From NCBI GenBank assembly GCA_963755335.1, contig CAVWJW010000006.1, positions 1 through 64,000 of the forward strand: DNA of 64,000 nt, written 5' to 3'. A program made the position numbers and the translations under genes. Shown one piece after another: positions 16,435 through 24,669 of the stretch. Positions within the stretch are counted from its first letter, which is position 1. The number at the start of each line of letters is the position of its first letter. The stretch comes from UBA10649 sp963755335 (GTDB lineage Bacteria; Actinomycetota; Actinomycetes; S36-B12). The notes under the pieces are model-generated. The model was not told where the DNA came from, did no database searches, and saw only the letters and a list, made by a program, of their open reading frames with translations.

Positions 16435-17431
16435 CTACTTCTTGCGAGCGGCCACCATCGTGCTCGTCGCTGCCGCTGCACCGATCATGCCGACGGCCAG
16501 CAGGACCCAGCCCAGGAGCGGCGTGGTCGGAGCGGAGGAACCGCCACCGGCATCCACCGCGCTGGGCATCTGCGCCGCCTGCGGGACGTTGACGACACCC
16601 GCGTCGACGGTGGTCGGCACGTGGGCCTTGGCCGGCTTGGACACCTTGGCAGGCTTGGGCTTGGCCGTCGTGACTGTGCCTGCCTGAGGCGCCGAGATGA
16701 CTACGGCTTCAGCAGTGGCCGTCGGAACCACAACCGGCGACTTGGAGCCGGTGTTGCAGTCATAGGCGTACCACTGGTTGCCCGCGAGGTTGGGGCAGAA
16801 GTCCTCAGGCGGATTAGATCCACCCGGAACCGCGGTGATGGTGGGCGGTGCCGTCTCCGAAGGCTCCGGGCTCGCCGTCGTCTCTGCGTCTCCGAAGGCT
16901 CCGGGCTCGCCGTCGTCTGCGTCTCCGAAGGCTCCGGGCTCGCCGTCGTCTGCGTCTCCGAAGGCTCCGGGCTCGCCGTCGTCTCAGATGGCGCGACGAT
17001 GCTGCAGTGCGCAGTCAGGATTGCTGCTCCTACCGGCCAGTTCATCGATGTGAACGGCAGTATCGAGTGCCCGCTGTCATCGAGGTTAGGGATGATGTCG
17101 CCCCAGTTCGGCCGATGCTGACCGCCAGTCGGATTGAATAGTCCGCCCGTGTGGCCCTCATGCCCATCGAGGCCGTTCACATCGATCGTCTTCTCCTCGT
17201 AGGGGTTATGCGAGGAATCCGTGGCGTGACAGATGGTGATCTTGTGCGCGCTACTTGAACTGCTCGAGCTACTCGGCTTCTTGTCGGAAGTGGTGGTCGC
17301 CGAGGCCGCGGGAGCCAAGAGGGCCCCTGCACCAGCGATCACCAAACCGAAGGATGCGACCAGGCCCACGGCCGCGACGGCATTGGAGGCAGCAGATCGC
17401 TGCTTCGAGTGCCCCTGCTGAAGAGTTTCAT
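16435..17431 (-). pseudogene. Surface protein paralog 1 (signal peptide, repeats, C-terminal anchor), frameshifted
   Basis: Read through the shifts, this is a secreted protein of about 330 residues: a signal sequence (VGLVASFGLVIAGAGALLA), a Ser-rich stretch, KITICHATDSSHNPYEEKTI with DVNGLDGHEGH, a four-fold TTASPEPSETQ repeat, DFCPNLAGNQWYAYDCNTG, a KPAKVSKPAKAHVP wall-spanning region, and a C-terminal helix APTTPLLGWVLLAVG with tail ARKK. One repeat unit (16862-16896) is 35 rather than 33 bp and shifts the frame. Another shift near 17415-17428 separates the likely ATG at 17431 (with GGGAAG upstream) from the signal peptide; otherwise a weak GTG at 17369 must be used. It is the first of three paralogs in tandem. 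It probably spans the cell wall; no enzyme motif is seen. Confidence 0.7.
16862..16984 (-). repeat. 33-bp tandem repeat encoding TTASPEPSETQ
   Basis: Units begin at 16862, 16897, 16930 and 16963. Units two and three are exactly 33 bp. The first listed (last in coding order) has an extra two bases (TCTCTGCG instead of TCTGCG near 16880-16887), which breaks the reading frame. Confidence 0.9.
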
Positions 17432-17450
17432 CAACTTCCCATCCCTGAAT

Positions 17451-17464
17451 TTAGGTACGCCTAA
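17451..17464. promoter_or_regulatory. Iron-box-like palindrome upstream of paralog 1
   Basis: TTAGGTACGCCTAA is an inverted repeat (TTAGG/CCTAA), 20 bases upstream of the ATG at 17431. It resembles half of a DtxR/IdeR box. A related site lies at the same place upstream of paralog 3. Regulation by iron is only suggested. Confidence 0.3.
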
Positions 17465-17517
17465 CAAGCAGCCTCAAGGATGCGGTACGCCCGAAGGTAT
17501 GCCGAACCATAAGTCCG

Positions 17518-17558
17518 GGTAAGAACGGTCAAATGTCGGTTTTGACAGGACTTGACCA
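17518..17558 (-). promoter_or_regulatory. Conserved upstream element, copy 1
   Basis: On the minus strand the element reads GTCAAGTCCTGTCA, about 10 variable bases, then TGACCGTTCTTACC. Near-identical copies stand about 90 bases upstream of paralogs 2 and 3. It probably holds the promoter and a shared regulator site. Confidence 0.65.
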
Positions 17559-17595
17559 GACAATCAGTCAATCGGTCATCGGGCCGCAGCCATGA

Positions 17596-17630
17596 CGAAG
17601 GGCCCCCGGTCATTGACCGGGGGCCCTTCG
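17596..17630. terminator. Terminator downstream of surface-protein gene 2
   Basis: A perfect 16-bp stem CGAAGGGCCCCCGGTC with a 3-base loop (ATT) ends 14 bases before the stop of paralog 2. Its CGAAGGGCCCC core recurs in the terminator of paralog 3. Confidence 0.88.
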
Positions 17631-17643
17631 TTGATCGGACTGA

Positions 17644-18842
17644 CTACTCCTTGCGGCCGGCGACCATGAGGGTCGTCGCACCGGCGGCACCGAGCAGGCC
17701 CAGGGCCAGCAGCGCCCAACCCATCAGCGGGGTCGTCGGAGCGGACGAGCCGCCACCGGCGTTCACCGCGCTGGGCACGTTCGCTGAGGTCGGCAGGGTC
17801 GCCACACCGGCGTCAACCGCGTTCGGCACATGCGCCGCAGCCGGCTTCTTGACCGGCTTCTTGGCCGGCTTCTTCGCCGACACCGTCGCGGCCTGCGGAG
17901 CGGTCACCGGGACCGCCACGACAGCTGCTGCCTCGGTGGCCGTCGACTTCAGGCCGGTGTTGCAGTCGTATCCGTTCCACTGGTCACCAGGCAGGTTCGG
18001 GCAGAAGTCCTCGACCGGAGTCGGGCCACCGGGCACCGAGGTAACGGTCGGCGTGTCGGCGGCGGGCAGAGCGAAGCGTCCGTCTCGGCACGTCGGATCT
18101 CAGGTCGGGTCGGCGGGCAGACGACGACGTGTGCGTCGTTGACGCTCGATGGGTTGGCGTCGCACGGGTTCGGGTTGCAGCCCTCGCGCGATCCACCCTG
18201 GCTCGAGATCTCCGTAGTCGCAGGGGTTGCAGTCGGTGCGCGCGTTGGACGACTCGATGTTGCCGTTGGACTCGCAGTTGTCACCGCTGTGATCGTCCTC
18301 GCACTTCTTCGACGACTCGCTGTACGTCTGCGACGACGAGCAGTTGTGGTCACCGCTGTGGTCGTCCTCGCACTTGTTCGACGACTCGCTGAACTTCATC
18401 CCCGACGAGCAGTTGTGGTCACCGCTGTGATCGTCCTCGCACTTGTTCGACGACTCGCTGAACGTCTCCCCGACGAGCAGTTGTGGTCACCGCTGTGATC
18501 GTCCTCGCACTTGTTCGACGACTCGCTGAACTTCATCCCCGACGAGCAGTTGTGGTCACCGCTGTGATCGTCCTCGCACTTCTTGGACGACTCGCTGTAC
18601 GACTGGCACGACGAACAGTTGTGGTTGTCCTTGTTGTTGTCCTTGTTGCTGTCTTCGCTCTGGTGGCCGTCGCTGCCCTGGCTGTCCTGCGTCGAGATGG
18701 TCGCAGCCGACGCGGAGGTTGCGGTGACGGCGAGCCCGCCGATGATGAGCCCCAGTGAGGCCAGCAGGCCCACCATGGTCACTCCGGCAGCTGCGCGCGA
18801 ACGCGACCGCCCCTTTGCACGATTTCGCTTTGACAGAACCAT
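17644..18842 (-). pseudogene. Surface protein paralog 2 (Cys/Ser/Asp repeats, C-terminal anchor), three frameshifts
   Basis: The N-terminus (MVLSKRNRAKGRSRSRAAAG, then a hydrophobic signal ending SASAAT) is followed by an acidic region and about five 23-residue repeats of the type SESSNKCEDDHSGDHNCSSG, each with two cysteines. Then come GCNPNPCDANPSSVNDAHVV, DFCPNLPGDQWNGYDCNTG, a KKPAKKPVKKPAAAHVP basic region and the C-terminal helix APTTPLMGWALLALG with tail GRKE. The frame is lost in the repeat unit 18439-18506 (68 instead of 69 bp), near 18195-18230 and near 18064-18075. The Cys and Asp content suggests disulfide-bonded or metal-binding repeats exposed at the surface. No known domain is recognised. 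Confidence 0.7.
18301..18625 (-). repeat. 69-bp tandem repeat in surface-protein gene 2
   Basis: Units begin at 18301, 18370, 18439, 18507 and 18576. Spacing is 69, 69, 68 and 69 bp; the third unit has lost one base around 18461-18471. Each unit encodes the 23-residue Cys/Asp/Ser motif. Confidence 0.92.
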
Positions 18843-18933
18843 CCTGATTCGAACCCCCCAAGTAGGTGTGTGCCTGAGAACTGCAGGCGCCCAGCATGGA
18901 GGTCATCAAAAGGTGATGGGAACCACAAAACGA

Positions 18934-18978
18934 GGTAAGAACGGACATATCAAAAGCATGACAGGACTTGACCGGTCA
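18934..18978 (-). promoter_or_regulatory. Conserved upstream element, copy 2
   Basis: On the minus strand: TGACCGGTCAAGTCCTGTCA, about 10 bases, then TGTCCGTTCTTACC. It is 92-136 bases upstream of the paralog 2 start, as in copies 1 and 3, and contains a GACCGGTC palindrome. Confidence 0.65.
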
Positions 18979-19153
18979 GGACGGTGCGCCGAGATGCCCG
19001 ATCCGTCGGCTCCGTCCCATCTGTCCTGCCGGGCCTGGCACGCGAGACCCGTGCACCGTTCGATTGACCGCGCGAGTGTTAAGTCGGCGCCTGTTCGCGA
19101 CGACAGCGAAACGCTCTCACTCCCCCTCGTCGGAGGGGGGCGCGCGAACATGC

Positions 19154-19188
19154 CGAAGGGCCCCGGCCAGGATGACCGGGGCCCTTCG
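19154..19188. terminator. Terminator downstream of surface-protein gene 3
   Basis: Arms CGAAGGGCCCCGG and CCGGGGCCCTTCG (13 bp, 9-base loop) lie 20 bases past the stop of paralog 3. It closely matches the terminator of paralog 2. Confidence 0.85.
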
Positions 19189-19207
19189 CGATCTGTCGAA
19201 CTAGGTA

Positions 19208-20427
19208 CTACTCCTTGCGGCCGGCGACCATGAAGGTCGTGGCACCGGCGGCACCGACCAGGCCGGCAGCCAGCAGGACCCAGCCCACGAGCGGAGTGGT
19301 CGGAGCGGACGAACCGCCACCAGCCTCAACCGCACTCGGGAGGTTCGCTGCCTGCGGGACGGTCGCCACGCCGGCGTCAACGCCGTTCGGCACGTGCGCC
19401 TTGGCAGGCTTGGACACCTTGGCCGGCTTCTTCGGTGGCGTCACCGTGACCACGGTGGCCGGCTGGGGAGCCGCGATGGCAACCGCCTCAGCAGTGGCCG
19501 GCGGAGTGGAGCCGGTGTTGCAGTCATAACCCTGCCACTGGACTCCTGGGAGGTTCGGGCAGTAGTCCGTGACCGGATGCCGGGCCGCCGGGGACCGACG
19601 TTGTTGACGGCGGGGGCGTCGAGGCCGGTGGGGTCGGCGTCTCCGTCGGGCACACCGGCAGGACCGCGACGGCGTCCGTCAGCCACAGTCGGAGCCGGCG
19701 TGCAGGTCGGCGTCGGAGTCGGCGTTGGCGTCGGGCACATCGGCAGGACGTGGGATTCGTCGACCATGTCGGGCGCCGGGGTGCAGGTCGGCTTCGGTGT
19801 CGGAGTGGGAGTCGGCGTCGGGCAGCCGTAGGAGTGGTTCTGACCCTCGGCCTGGACGTCGGCCGTGCACGTCGGCTTCGGTGTCGGAGTGGGAGTCGGC
19901 GTCGGGCAGCCGTAGGAGTGGTTCTGGCCCTCGGCCTGGACGTCGGCCGTGCACGTCGGCTTCGGTGTTGGAGTCGGCGTCGGGCAGCCGTAGGAATGGT
20001 TCTGGCCCTCGGCCTGGACGTCGGACGTGCACGACGGCTTCGGTGTCGGGCTGCAGTCCTCGTTCGACTTGTAGCTATCGCACGGGTTCTGGTTGCAGTC
20101 CTGGCTCAGCGACTTCGGCTGGTTGTCCGACGAGCAGTTGTTGCCGTCATGCTGGTTTCCGCAGTTGCTGTCGTTGTTGTTCGTGCGCAGGCTGCGATCA
20201 GACGAGCAGTTGTTGTTGCTGTCTTCGCTGGAGTGGCTTGACGAGCTGCTGTAGCTCGAGCTCTCGCCACCGCTCGGGTTGGCGGAGGCCGACGGTGCCA
20301 GCAGGACGGCGGCTGCGCCAGCGATCACGAGTCCGAGGGATGCCACCAGGCCAACGGCCGCGGTGGCAGTTGAGGTGGCAGACCGGTCGACCCGATGCTT
20401 CGACGTGCCCCGTTTGACACCCATCAT
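19208..20427 (-). pseudogene. Surface protein paralog 3 (Pro/Thr-rich repeats, C-terminal anchor), two frameshifts
   Basis: The product would be about 405 residues: basic N-terminus (MMGVKRGTSKHRVDRSA), signal helix (VGLVASLGLVIAGAAAV), a Ser/Asn-rich stretch, CNQNPCD, three to four repeats built of PTPTPTPKPTCTADV and QAEGQNHSYGC, then DYCPNLPGVQWQGYDCNTG, KKPAKVSKPAKAHVP and the anchor APTTPLVGWVLLAAG with tail GRKE. Shifts near 19665 (after TPAPTVAD) and near 19580 (before PVTDYCPN) separate repeats from anchor. The ATG at 20427 is preceded by GGGGAGCAC. The Pro/Thr repeats look like a rigid, possibly glycosylated wall-spanning stalk. It is co-oriented with paralogs 1 and 2, each having its own promoter element and terminator. 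Confidence 0.7.
19787..20032 (-). repeat. 84-bp tandem repeat in surface-protein gene 3
   Basis: Units begin at 19787 and 19871 (each 84 bp) and 19955 (78 bp, one PT dipeptide fewer), with a diverged fourth part to about 20070. The unit encodes PTPTPTPTPKPTCTADV plus QAEGQNHSYGC. Units differ by whole codons, so the frame is kept within the array. Confidence 0.9.
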
Positions 20428-20446
20428 GTGCTCCCCATCCCCAAAG

Positions 20447-20465
20447 TTAGGTAAGGCATGCCTCA
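20447..20465. promoter_or_regulatory. Iron-box-like palindrome upstream of paralog 3
   Basis: TTAGGTAAGGCATGCCTCA matches a 19-bp DtxR/IdeR-type box at about 14 positions by eye. It lies 20 bases upstream of the ATG at 20427, the same spot as the palindrome of paralog 1. Confidence 0.35.
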
Positions 20466-20520
20466 TACGACATGGGCACAGCATGAGGGATCGGGGAAGG
20501 TGAGCGAAAGAACATGAGCA

Positions 20521-20568
20521 GGTAAGAAACGGACAAAAGCCATCCATGACAGGGCTTGACCGGTCAAG
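20521..20568 (-). promoter_or_regulatory. Conserved upstream element, copy 3
   Basis: On the minus strand: CTTGACCGGTCAAG (a perfect palindrome), CCCTGTCA, about 10 bases, then TTGTCCGTTTCTTACC. It lies 94-141 bases upstream of the start. Confidence 0.65.
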
Positions 20569-20613
20569 CCCTTCGAGGGGCCGAACGGCCGTTCCCTACA
20601 CTTGCCCCGCCGC

Positions 20614-20694
20614 GCGGGAGTGGTGGAACGGTAGACACGCAGGTCTTAGGAACCTGTGCCCCAGGGCGTGAGGGTTCGACTCCCTCCTTCCGCA
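20614..20694 (+). tRNA. tRNA-Leu (anticodon TAG)
   Basis: Acceptor arms GCGGGAG (20614-20620) and CTTCCGC (20687-20693) pair, with discriminator A at 20694. The anticodon stem CAGGT/ACCTG encloses CTTAGGA, giving anticodon TAG. The long variable arm (TGCCCCAGGGCGTG region) is that of a class II tRNA. A possible -10 box, TACACT, is at 20597-20602. CCA is not encoded. Confidence 0.97.
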
Positions 20695-20725
20695 CGAACA
20701 GGCACGCGTGTTCGGATCGACGCCG

Positions 20726-21352
20726 TCACTCCCCCATCGACGGGGCCAGCAGATCCGCGATCACCGGTGCCAAGGCCTCGAGGGCTCGGCCGCGGTGACT
20801 GATGGCGTCCTTGTCCGCCGCAGGGATCTCGGCAAGCGTCTGGGTGCGGCCCGCGGGGACGAAGATCGGGTCGTAGCCGAAGCCCTCGGTGCCGCGCGGC
20901 TCACGGATGATCGACCCCTCGATGGTGCCCTCCACGACCCGCTCGGTGCCATCGGGGAGGGCGATCGCCGCCGCGCAGTGGAAGGCCCCGCCGCGGCGCC
21001 GGTCAGGCACGTCGGACAGCTGACCGAGGACGAGCGTGAGGTTCGCCAGATCGTCCCCGTGCCGACCCGACCATCGCGCCGACAGGATGCCCGGCATGCC
21101 ATTGAGGGCGTCGATGCACAGGCCCGAGTCGTCGGCCACGGCTGGCAGCCCGGTGATCCGGGCGATCTCGCGTGCCTTCAGGAGGGCGTTGCCCGCGAAG
21201 GAGGACTCGGTCTCGGGAATGTCCGGCAGGTCGGGGAAGGCGTCGGCGCCGAGCAGCTCGATGTCCAGCCCCGCCGCCTCAAGGATGCGATGGAGCTCGA
21301 CGAGCTTGTGACGGTTCTTCGTCGCCAGGACGATCGACGTGGGCACGGTCAC
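20726..21352 (-). CDS. rdgB: Non-canonical purine NTP pyrophosphatase (RdgB/HAM1)
   Basis: The 208-residue enzyme removes ITP, dITP and XTP from the nucleotide pool. Typical blocks are LATKNRHKLVELHRIL at residues 8-23, the catalytic region VADDSGLCIDALNGMPGILS near 75, and GFGYDPIFVPAG near 155. The GTG start overlaps the stop of rph (GTGA), so the two are coupled. It is the last gene of the long conserved minus-strand cluster that runs from clpS downward; the homologous mycobacterial gene (Rv1341) holds the same place. Confidence 0.95.
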   Translation of the reverse strand: MTVPTSIVLATKNRHKLVELHRILEAAGLDIELLGADAFPDLPDIPETESSFAGNALLKAREIARITGLPAVADDSGLCIDALNGMPGILSARWSGRHGDDLANLTLVLGQLSDVPDRRRGGAFHCAAAIALPDGTERVVEGTIEGSIIREPRGTEGFGYDPIFVPAGRTQTLAEIPAADKDAISHRGRALEALAPVIADLLAPSMGE

Positions 21353-22092
21353 GCACGCGGGACCGCGGCGGCGGCCAGCGCCGCGACCTGCAGCCCGGCG
21401 AGCTCGCGACAGCCACCGGCGGCCAGGTCGAGCAGCTGGTCGAGCAGCGCCCGATCGAAGGCCTCGCCCTCGGCGGTGCCCTGGACCTCGACGAACCGCC
21501 CGTCGCCGGTCATGACCACGTTCATGTCGGTGTCGGCGCGAACATCGTCGTCGTAGTGGAGGTCGAGACGGGGCTCGCCATCGACGATGCCGACGCTGAC
21601 GGCCGCGACCGAGGTCTTCAACGGCTCGACGCCGGGCTTGATCAGGCCCTTGCCCCTCGCCCAGGTCATGGCGTCGGCGAGCGCGACGTACGCCCCGGTG
21701 ATCGCCGCCGTGCGGGTGCCGCCGTCGGCCTGCAGGACGTCGCAGTCGATGAGGATGCTGTTCTCGCCCAGTGCCTTCATGTCGACCACCGCGCGAAGGC
21801 TCCGGCCGATGAGTCGCGAGATCTCCTGAGTGCGGCCCCCGAGCTTGCCCTTGACCGACTCGCGGTCGTTACGGGTGTTCGTCGCCCGCGGCAGCATCGC
21901 GTACTCGGCGGTGACCCAGCCGGTGCCGGAGTCCTTCAGCCAGCGGGGAACGCCTGCGGAGAACGACGCGGTGCACAGCACGCGAGTGCGGCCGAACGAG
22001 ACCAGCGCGGACCCCTCTGCCTGCTCGAGCCAGCCTCGCTCGAACGTGATCGGACGCAACTGGTCGGCCGCACGGCCATCGGATCGGGTCAT
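21349..22092 (-). CDS. rph: Ribonuclease PH
   Basis: The 247-residue phosphorolytic exoribonuclease trims tRNA 3' ends. Recognisable parts are RSDGRAADQLRPITFERGWL at the start, GWVTAEYAMLPRATNTR near 60 and DCDVLQADGGTRTAAITGAY near 118, all characteristic of the PH domain. It lies between the metallo-beta-lactamase gene and rdgB, as in mycobacteria (Rv1340). Confidence 0.96.
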   Translation of the reverse strand: MTRSDGRAADQLRPITFERGWLEQAEGSALVSFGRTRVLCTASFSAGVPRWLKDSGTGWVTAEYAMLPRATNTRNDRESVKGKLGGRTQEISRLIGRSLRAVVDMKALGENSILIDCDVLQADGGTRTAAITGAYVALADAMTWARGKGLIKPGVEPLKTSVAAVSVGIVDGEPRLDLHYDDDVRADTDMNVVMTGDGRFVEVQGTAEGEAFDRALLDQLLDLAAGGCRELAGLQVAALAAAAVPRA

Positions 22093-22123
22093 GCGGGGAC
22101 CCTATCGACGGGCCCCGACACCC

Positions 22124-22879
22124 TCACAACGTGATGGTCATCCCCGGCTCGGCCCGCTCGATGGGACCGGAGAAGTGCTCCTTGGCCTCCCGCATGACGA
22201 CGTCGTTGTCATTCCAGGTGACCATGTGGGTCAGGACCAGAAGGCCTGCTCCGGCGGACTGGGCGGACTTGGCGGCATCGGCTCCGCTCATATGCAGGTC
22301 GACGGGGTTGTCGTCCGCCACCACGAACGAGGCCTCGAAGAGGGCGAGGTCGGTGCCCTCTGCAAGCGCGGCCAAGGCCGGGCTGGGTCCGGTGTCACCC
22401 GAGTAGGTGATGGAGCGGCCGCCCGCGGACACCCGCAGCGAGTACGACTCCACCGGATGCAGGGCCGGGACGGACTCGATCTGGAACGGGCCGAGCGTCA
22501 TAGGGGCGTCGGTGAAACGCCGCACGACGAACTCGTCGTCGAGGACCGTCGAGTCGGCCATGCCGTAGACGTCGGCAAGGCGTTCACGCGCCTCGTTCGG
22601 CCCGATGAGATCCAGCCGGCCGGATGGCCGGGCCGGTCCGTAGTGACGCATGACGAACAGCGCCCCGACGTCGGCGCAGTGGTCGATGTGACAGTGGCTC
22701 AGCACGACCCCGACGAGGGACGGATCAAGGACGGGGTCGATGTGCCGCTGCAGCTGACCCAGCGAGCCATTGCCCATGTCGAGCACGATCTGCTCGCCGT
22801 CATGCTCGATCAGGTAGCAGGAGGCCGGCGAGTCCGGAGTCGGGTAGGAGCCGGCGCACCCGATCACGGTGAGCTTCAT
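22124..22879 (-). CDS. Metallo-beta-lactamase-fold hydrolase (Rv1339-like)
   Basis: The 251-residue protein has the metal-binding motif SHCHIDHCADV near residue 62, a third ligand region ALHPVESY near 130, the bridging Asp in ITYSGDTGPS near 150 and a terminal His in LVLTHMV near 210. By position and sequence type it corresponds to mycobacterial Rv1339, a member of the RNase Z/atypical class II phosphodiesterase group reported to cleave cAMP. Its start overlaps the stop of murI (ATGA). Activity here is inferred. Confidence 0.85.
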   Translation of the reverse strand: MKLTVIGCAGSYPTPDSPASCYLIEHDGEQIVLDMGNGSLGQLQRHIDPVLDPSLVGVVLSHCHIDHCADVGALFVMRHYGPARPSGRLDLIGPNEARERLADVYGMADSTVLDDEFVVRRFTDAPMTLGPFQIESVPALHPVESYSLRVSAGGRSITYSGDTGPSPALAALAEGTDLALFEASFVVADDNPVDLHMSGADAAKSAQSAGAGLLVLTHMVTWNDNDVVMREAKEHFSGPIERAEPGMTITL

Positions 22880-23670
22880 GCCATGGCCTCCACTCGTCCG
22901 ATCTCCGGGCCCAGGAACCGTCGTCCCAGTCGCTGGAAGTCCTCGGGGTCGCCGGTGGCCATGAACTGGTGCACCGGTTCGGGCAGCCCTGAGTCCCTGA
23001 GCAGATCATGGCGCACGAGAGTGCCGTACACATCCTTCGCCGTCTCCTCGGCACTCGACACCAAGGTGACGTCCTCGCCCATGACGTACGAGATCACGCC
23101 CGTCAGCAGCGGGTAGTGCGTGCATCCCAGGACGAGCGTGTCGACGCCGGCGGCCCTCATCGGCGCGAGGTACTCGCCGGCCACCTCGATGAGCTCGTCC
23201 CCACTGGTGATCCCCGCCTCGACGAACTCCACGAACCTGGGGCACGCAATGGTGGTGAGCGAGACATGTGGCGCAGCGGCGAACGCGTCGTCGTAGGCGC
23301 CCGAGGTGATCGTCGCCGCGGTGCCGATGACCCCGACCCGGGCCGTTCGGGTCGCAGCCACAGCCCGGCGCACGGCCGGATGCACGACCTCGATCACCGG
23401 CACGTCGTAGCGCTCGCGGGCGTCGCGCAGGGTGGCGGCCGAGGCGGAGTTGCAGGCGATGACGAGCATCTTCACGCCGTTGTCGACGAGGTGATCCATG
23501 ATCTCCAGGGAGAAGGCACGCACCTCGGCGAGTGGCCTGGGGCCATACGGACCGCGCGCCGTGTCACCGACGTAGCGCACGGGCTCGTGGGGCAGCTGGT
23601 CGAGGACCGCACGCGCCACCGTGAGGCCGCCCACGCCGGAGTCGAAGATCCCGATCGGTGCGTCATTCAT
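22876..23670 (-). CDS. murI: Glutamate racemase
   Basis: The 264-residue enzyme makes D-glutamate for peptidoglycan. The two catalytic cysteines are in VIACNSASAATL near residue 72 and LVLGCTHYPLL near 185; GIFDSGVGGLTVAR (residues 7-20) is the N-terminal substrate motif. It is coupled to the downstream metallo-hydrolase. In mycobacteria a rhomboid protease gene separates cysM and murI; here the 49-base gap contains none. Confidence 0.96.
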   Translation of the reverse strand: MNDAPIGIFDSGVGGLTVARAVLDQLPHEPVRYVGDTARGPYGPRPLAEVRAFSLEIMDHLVDNGVKMLVIACNSASAATLRDARERYDVPVIEVVHPAVRRAVAATRTARVGVIGTAATITSGAYDDAFAAAPHVSLTTIACPRFVEFVEAGITSGDELIEVAGEYLAPMRAAGVDTLVLGCTHYPLLTGVISYVMGEDVTLVSSAEETAKDVYGTLVRHDLLRDSGLPEPVHQFMATGDPEDFQRLGRRFLGPEIGRVEAMA

Positions 23671-23719
23671 GGCGCCCCCAGCCTAGGGTCACGACCCGAG
23701 TGACCGGCGGGACGGGGCG

Positions 23720-24667
23720 TCAGGCCCAGAGCTGGCCGTCGAGCGCGTCCTCCGCCTCGTCGATCGTTCCCTCGTAGGCGCCGGTCGACAGGTACTTCCA
23801 CCCGCCGTCGCAGACGACGAAGGCGATGTCGGCCGTCACCCCGGCGGCGTCGGCCTTTGTCGCCATCGCCATCGCGGCGTGCAGGATCGCACCGGTCGAG
23901 ACTCCGGCGAAGATGCCCTCGACGTCGAGCAGCTCGCGCATCCGCCGCAGCGCATCGCGCCCGCCCACCGAGTACCGGGTCGTGAGGACCGAAGCGTCGT
24001 ACAGCTCGGGCACGAAGCCCTCGTCGAGGTTGCGCAGGCCGTAGACCAGCTCGCCGTAGCGCGGCTGCGCGGCAATGATCGCGACGTCGGGCTTGGCCTC
24101 GCGCAGATAGCGGCCCACGCCCATCAGCGTTCCTGTCGTGCCGAGTCCGGCCACGAAATGCGTGATCGTCGGCAGGTCGGCGAGCAGCTCGGGACCGGTG
24201 GTGTCGAAGTGCGCCTGCGCGTTGGCCGCGTTCCCGTACTGGTAGAGCATCACCCAGTCGGGGTTCTCAGCGGCGAGCTCCTTGGCCACGCGAACCGCCT
24301 CGTTGGACCCGCCGGCCGCCGGCGACCACACGATCGTGGCTCCCCACGCGTTCAGCAGCTGGGCACGCTCCCGCGAGGTGTTCTCCGGCATGACGCACAC
24401 CAGCCGGTAGCCGCGCTGCCGCGCCACCATGGCCAGCGAGATGCCGGTATTGCCGGAGGTCGGCTCCAGAAGCGTGGCGCCCGGGGCCAGCAGTCCGTCC
24501 TTCTCCGCCTGCTCGACCATGGCGAGCGCGGCGCGGTCCTTGATCGACCCAGTGGGGTTGCGGTCCTCGAGCTTCGCCCACAGGCGCACCCGCGGCGACG
24601 GCGACAGTCGCGGCAGTCCGACCAGTGGCGTACGTCCCACTGAGTCGAGCAGCGAGTCGTATCGCAC
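23720..24667 (-). CDS. cysM: CysO-dependent cysteine synthase (O-phosphoserine sulfhydrylase)
   Basis: The 315-residue fold-type II PLP enzyme forms cysteine from O-phosphoserine and CysO-thiocarboxylate. The PLP lysine is in PTGSIKDRAAL near 42, ending in the ASN-loop equivalent LEPTSGNTGISLAM near 70. The N-terminus (YDSLLDSVGRTPLVGLPRLS) is that of CysM rather than CysK. It starts at a GTG two bases after the cysO stop, forming a mec-cysO-cysM unit as in Mycobacterium tuberculosis. Confidence 0.93.
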   Translation of the reverse strand: MRYDSLLDSVGRTPLVGLPRLSPSPRVRLWAKLEDRNPTGSIKDRAALAMVEQAEKDGLLAPGATLLEPTSGNTGISLAMVARQRGYRLVCVMPENTSRERAQLLNAWGATIVWSPAAGGSNEAVRVAKELAAENPDWVMLYQYGNAANAQAHFDTTGPELLADLPTITHFVAGLGTTGTLMGVGRYLREAKPDVAIIAAQPRYGELVYGLRNLDEGFVPELYDASVLTTRYSVGGRDALRRMRELLDVEGIFAGVSTGAILHAAMAMATKADAAGVTADIAFVVCDGGWKYLSTGAYEGTIDEAEDALDGQLWA

Positions 24668-24669
24668 GG

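Larger units (their letters stand above)
18843..19207. other. Intergenic region between paralogs 2 and 3
   Basis: This 365-base stretch has no gene. It holds the conserved upstream element of paralog 2 (18934-18978) and the terminator of paralog 3 (19154-19188). I see nothing else in 18979-19153. Confidence 0.7.

Noticed and set aside
16621..17121. Plus-strand open frames with VCVSEGSGLAVV repeats.
   Set aside because: They are antisense shadows of the minus-strand PEPSET repeat in surface gene 1.
18301..18625. CRISPR array.
   Set aside because: Units are contiguous 69-bp coding repeats without unique spacers, inside a secreted-protein frame.
19787..20032. CRISPR array or mobile repeat.
   Set aside because: Units are coding, in frame, and contiguous; they encode Pro/Thr repeats.
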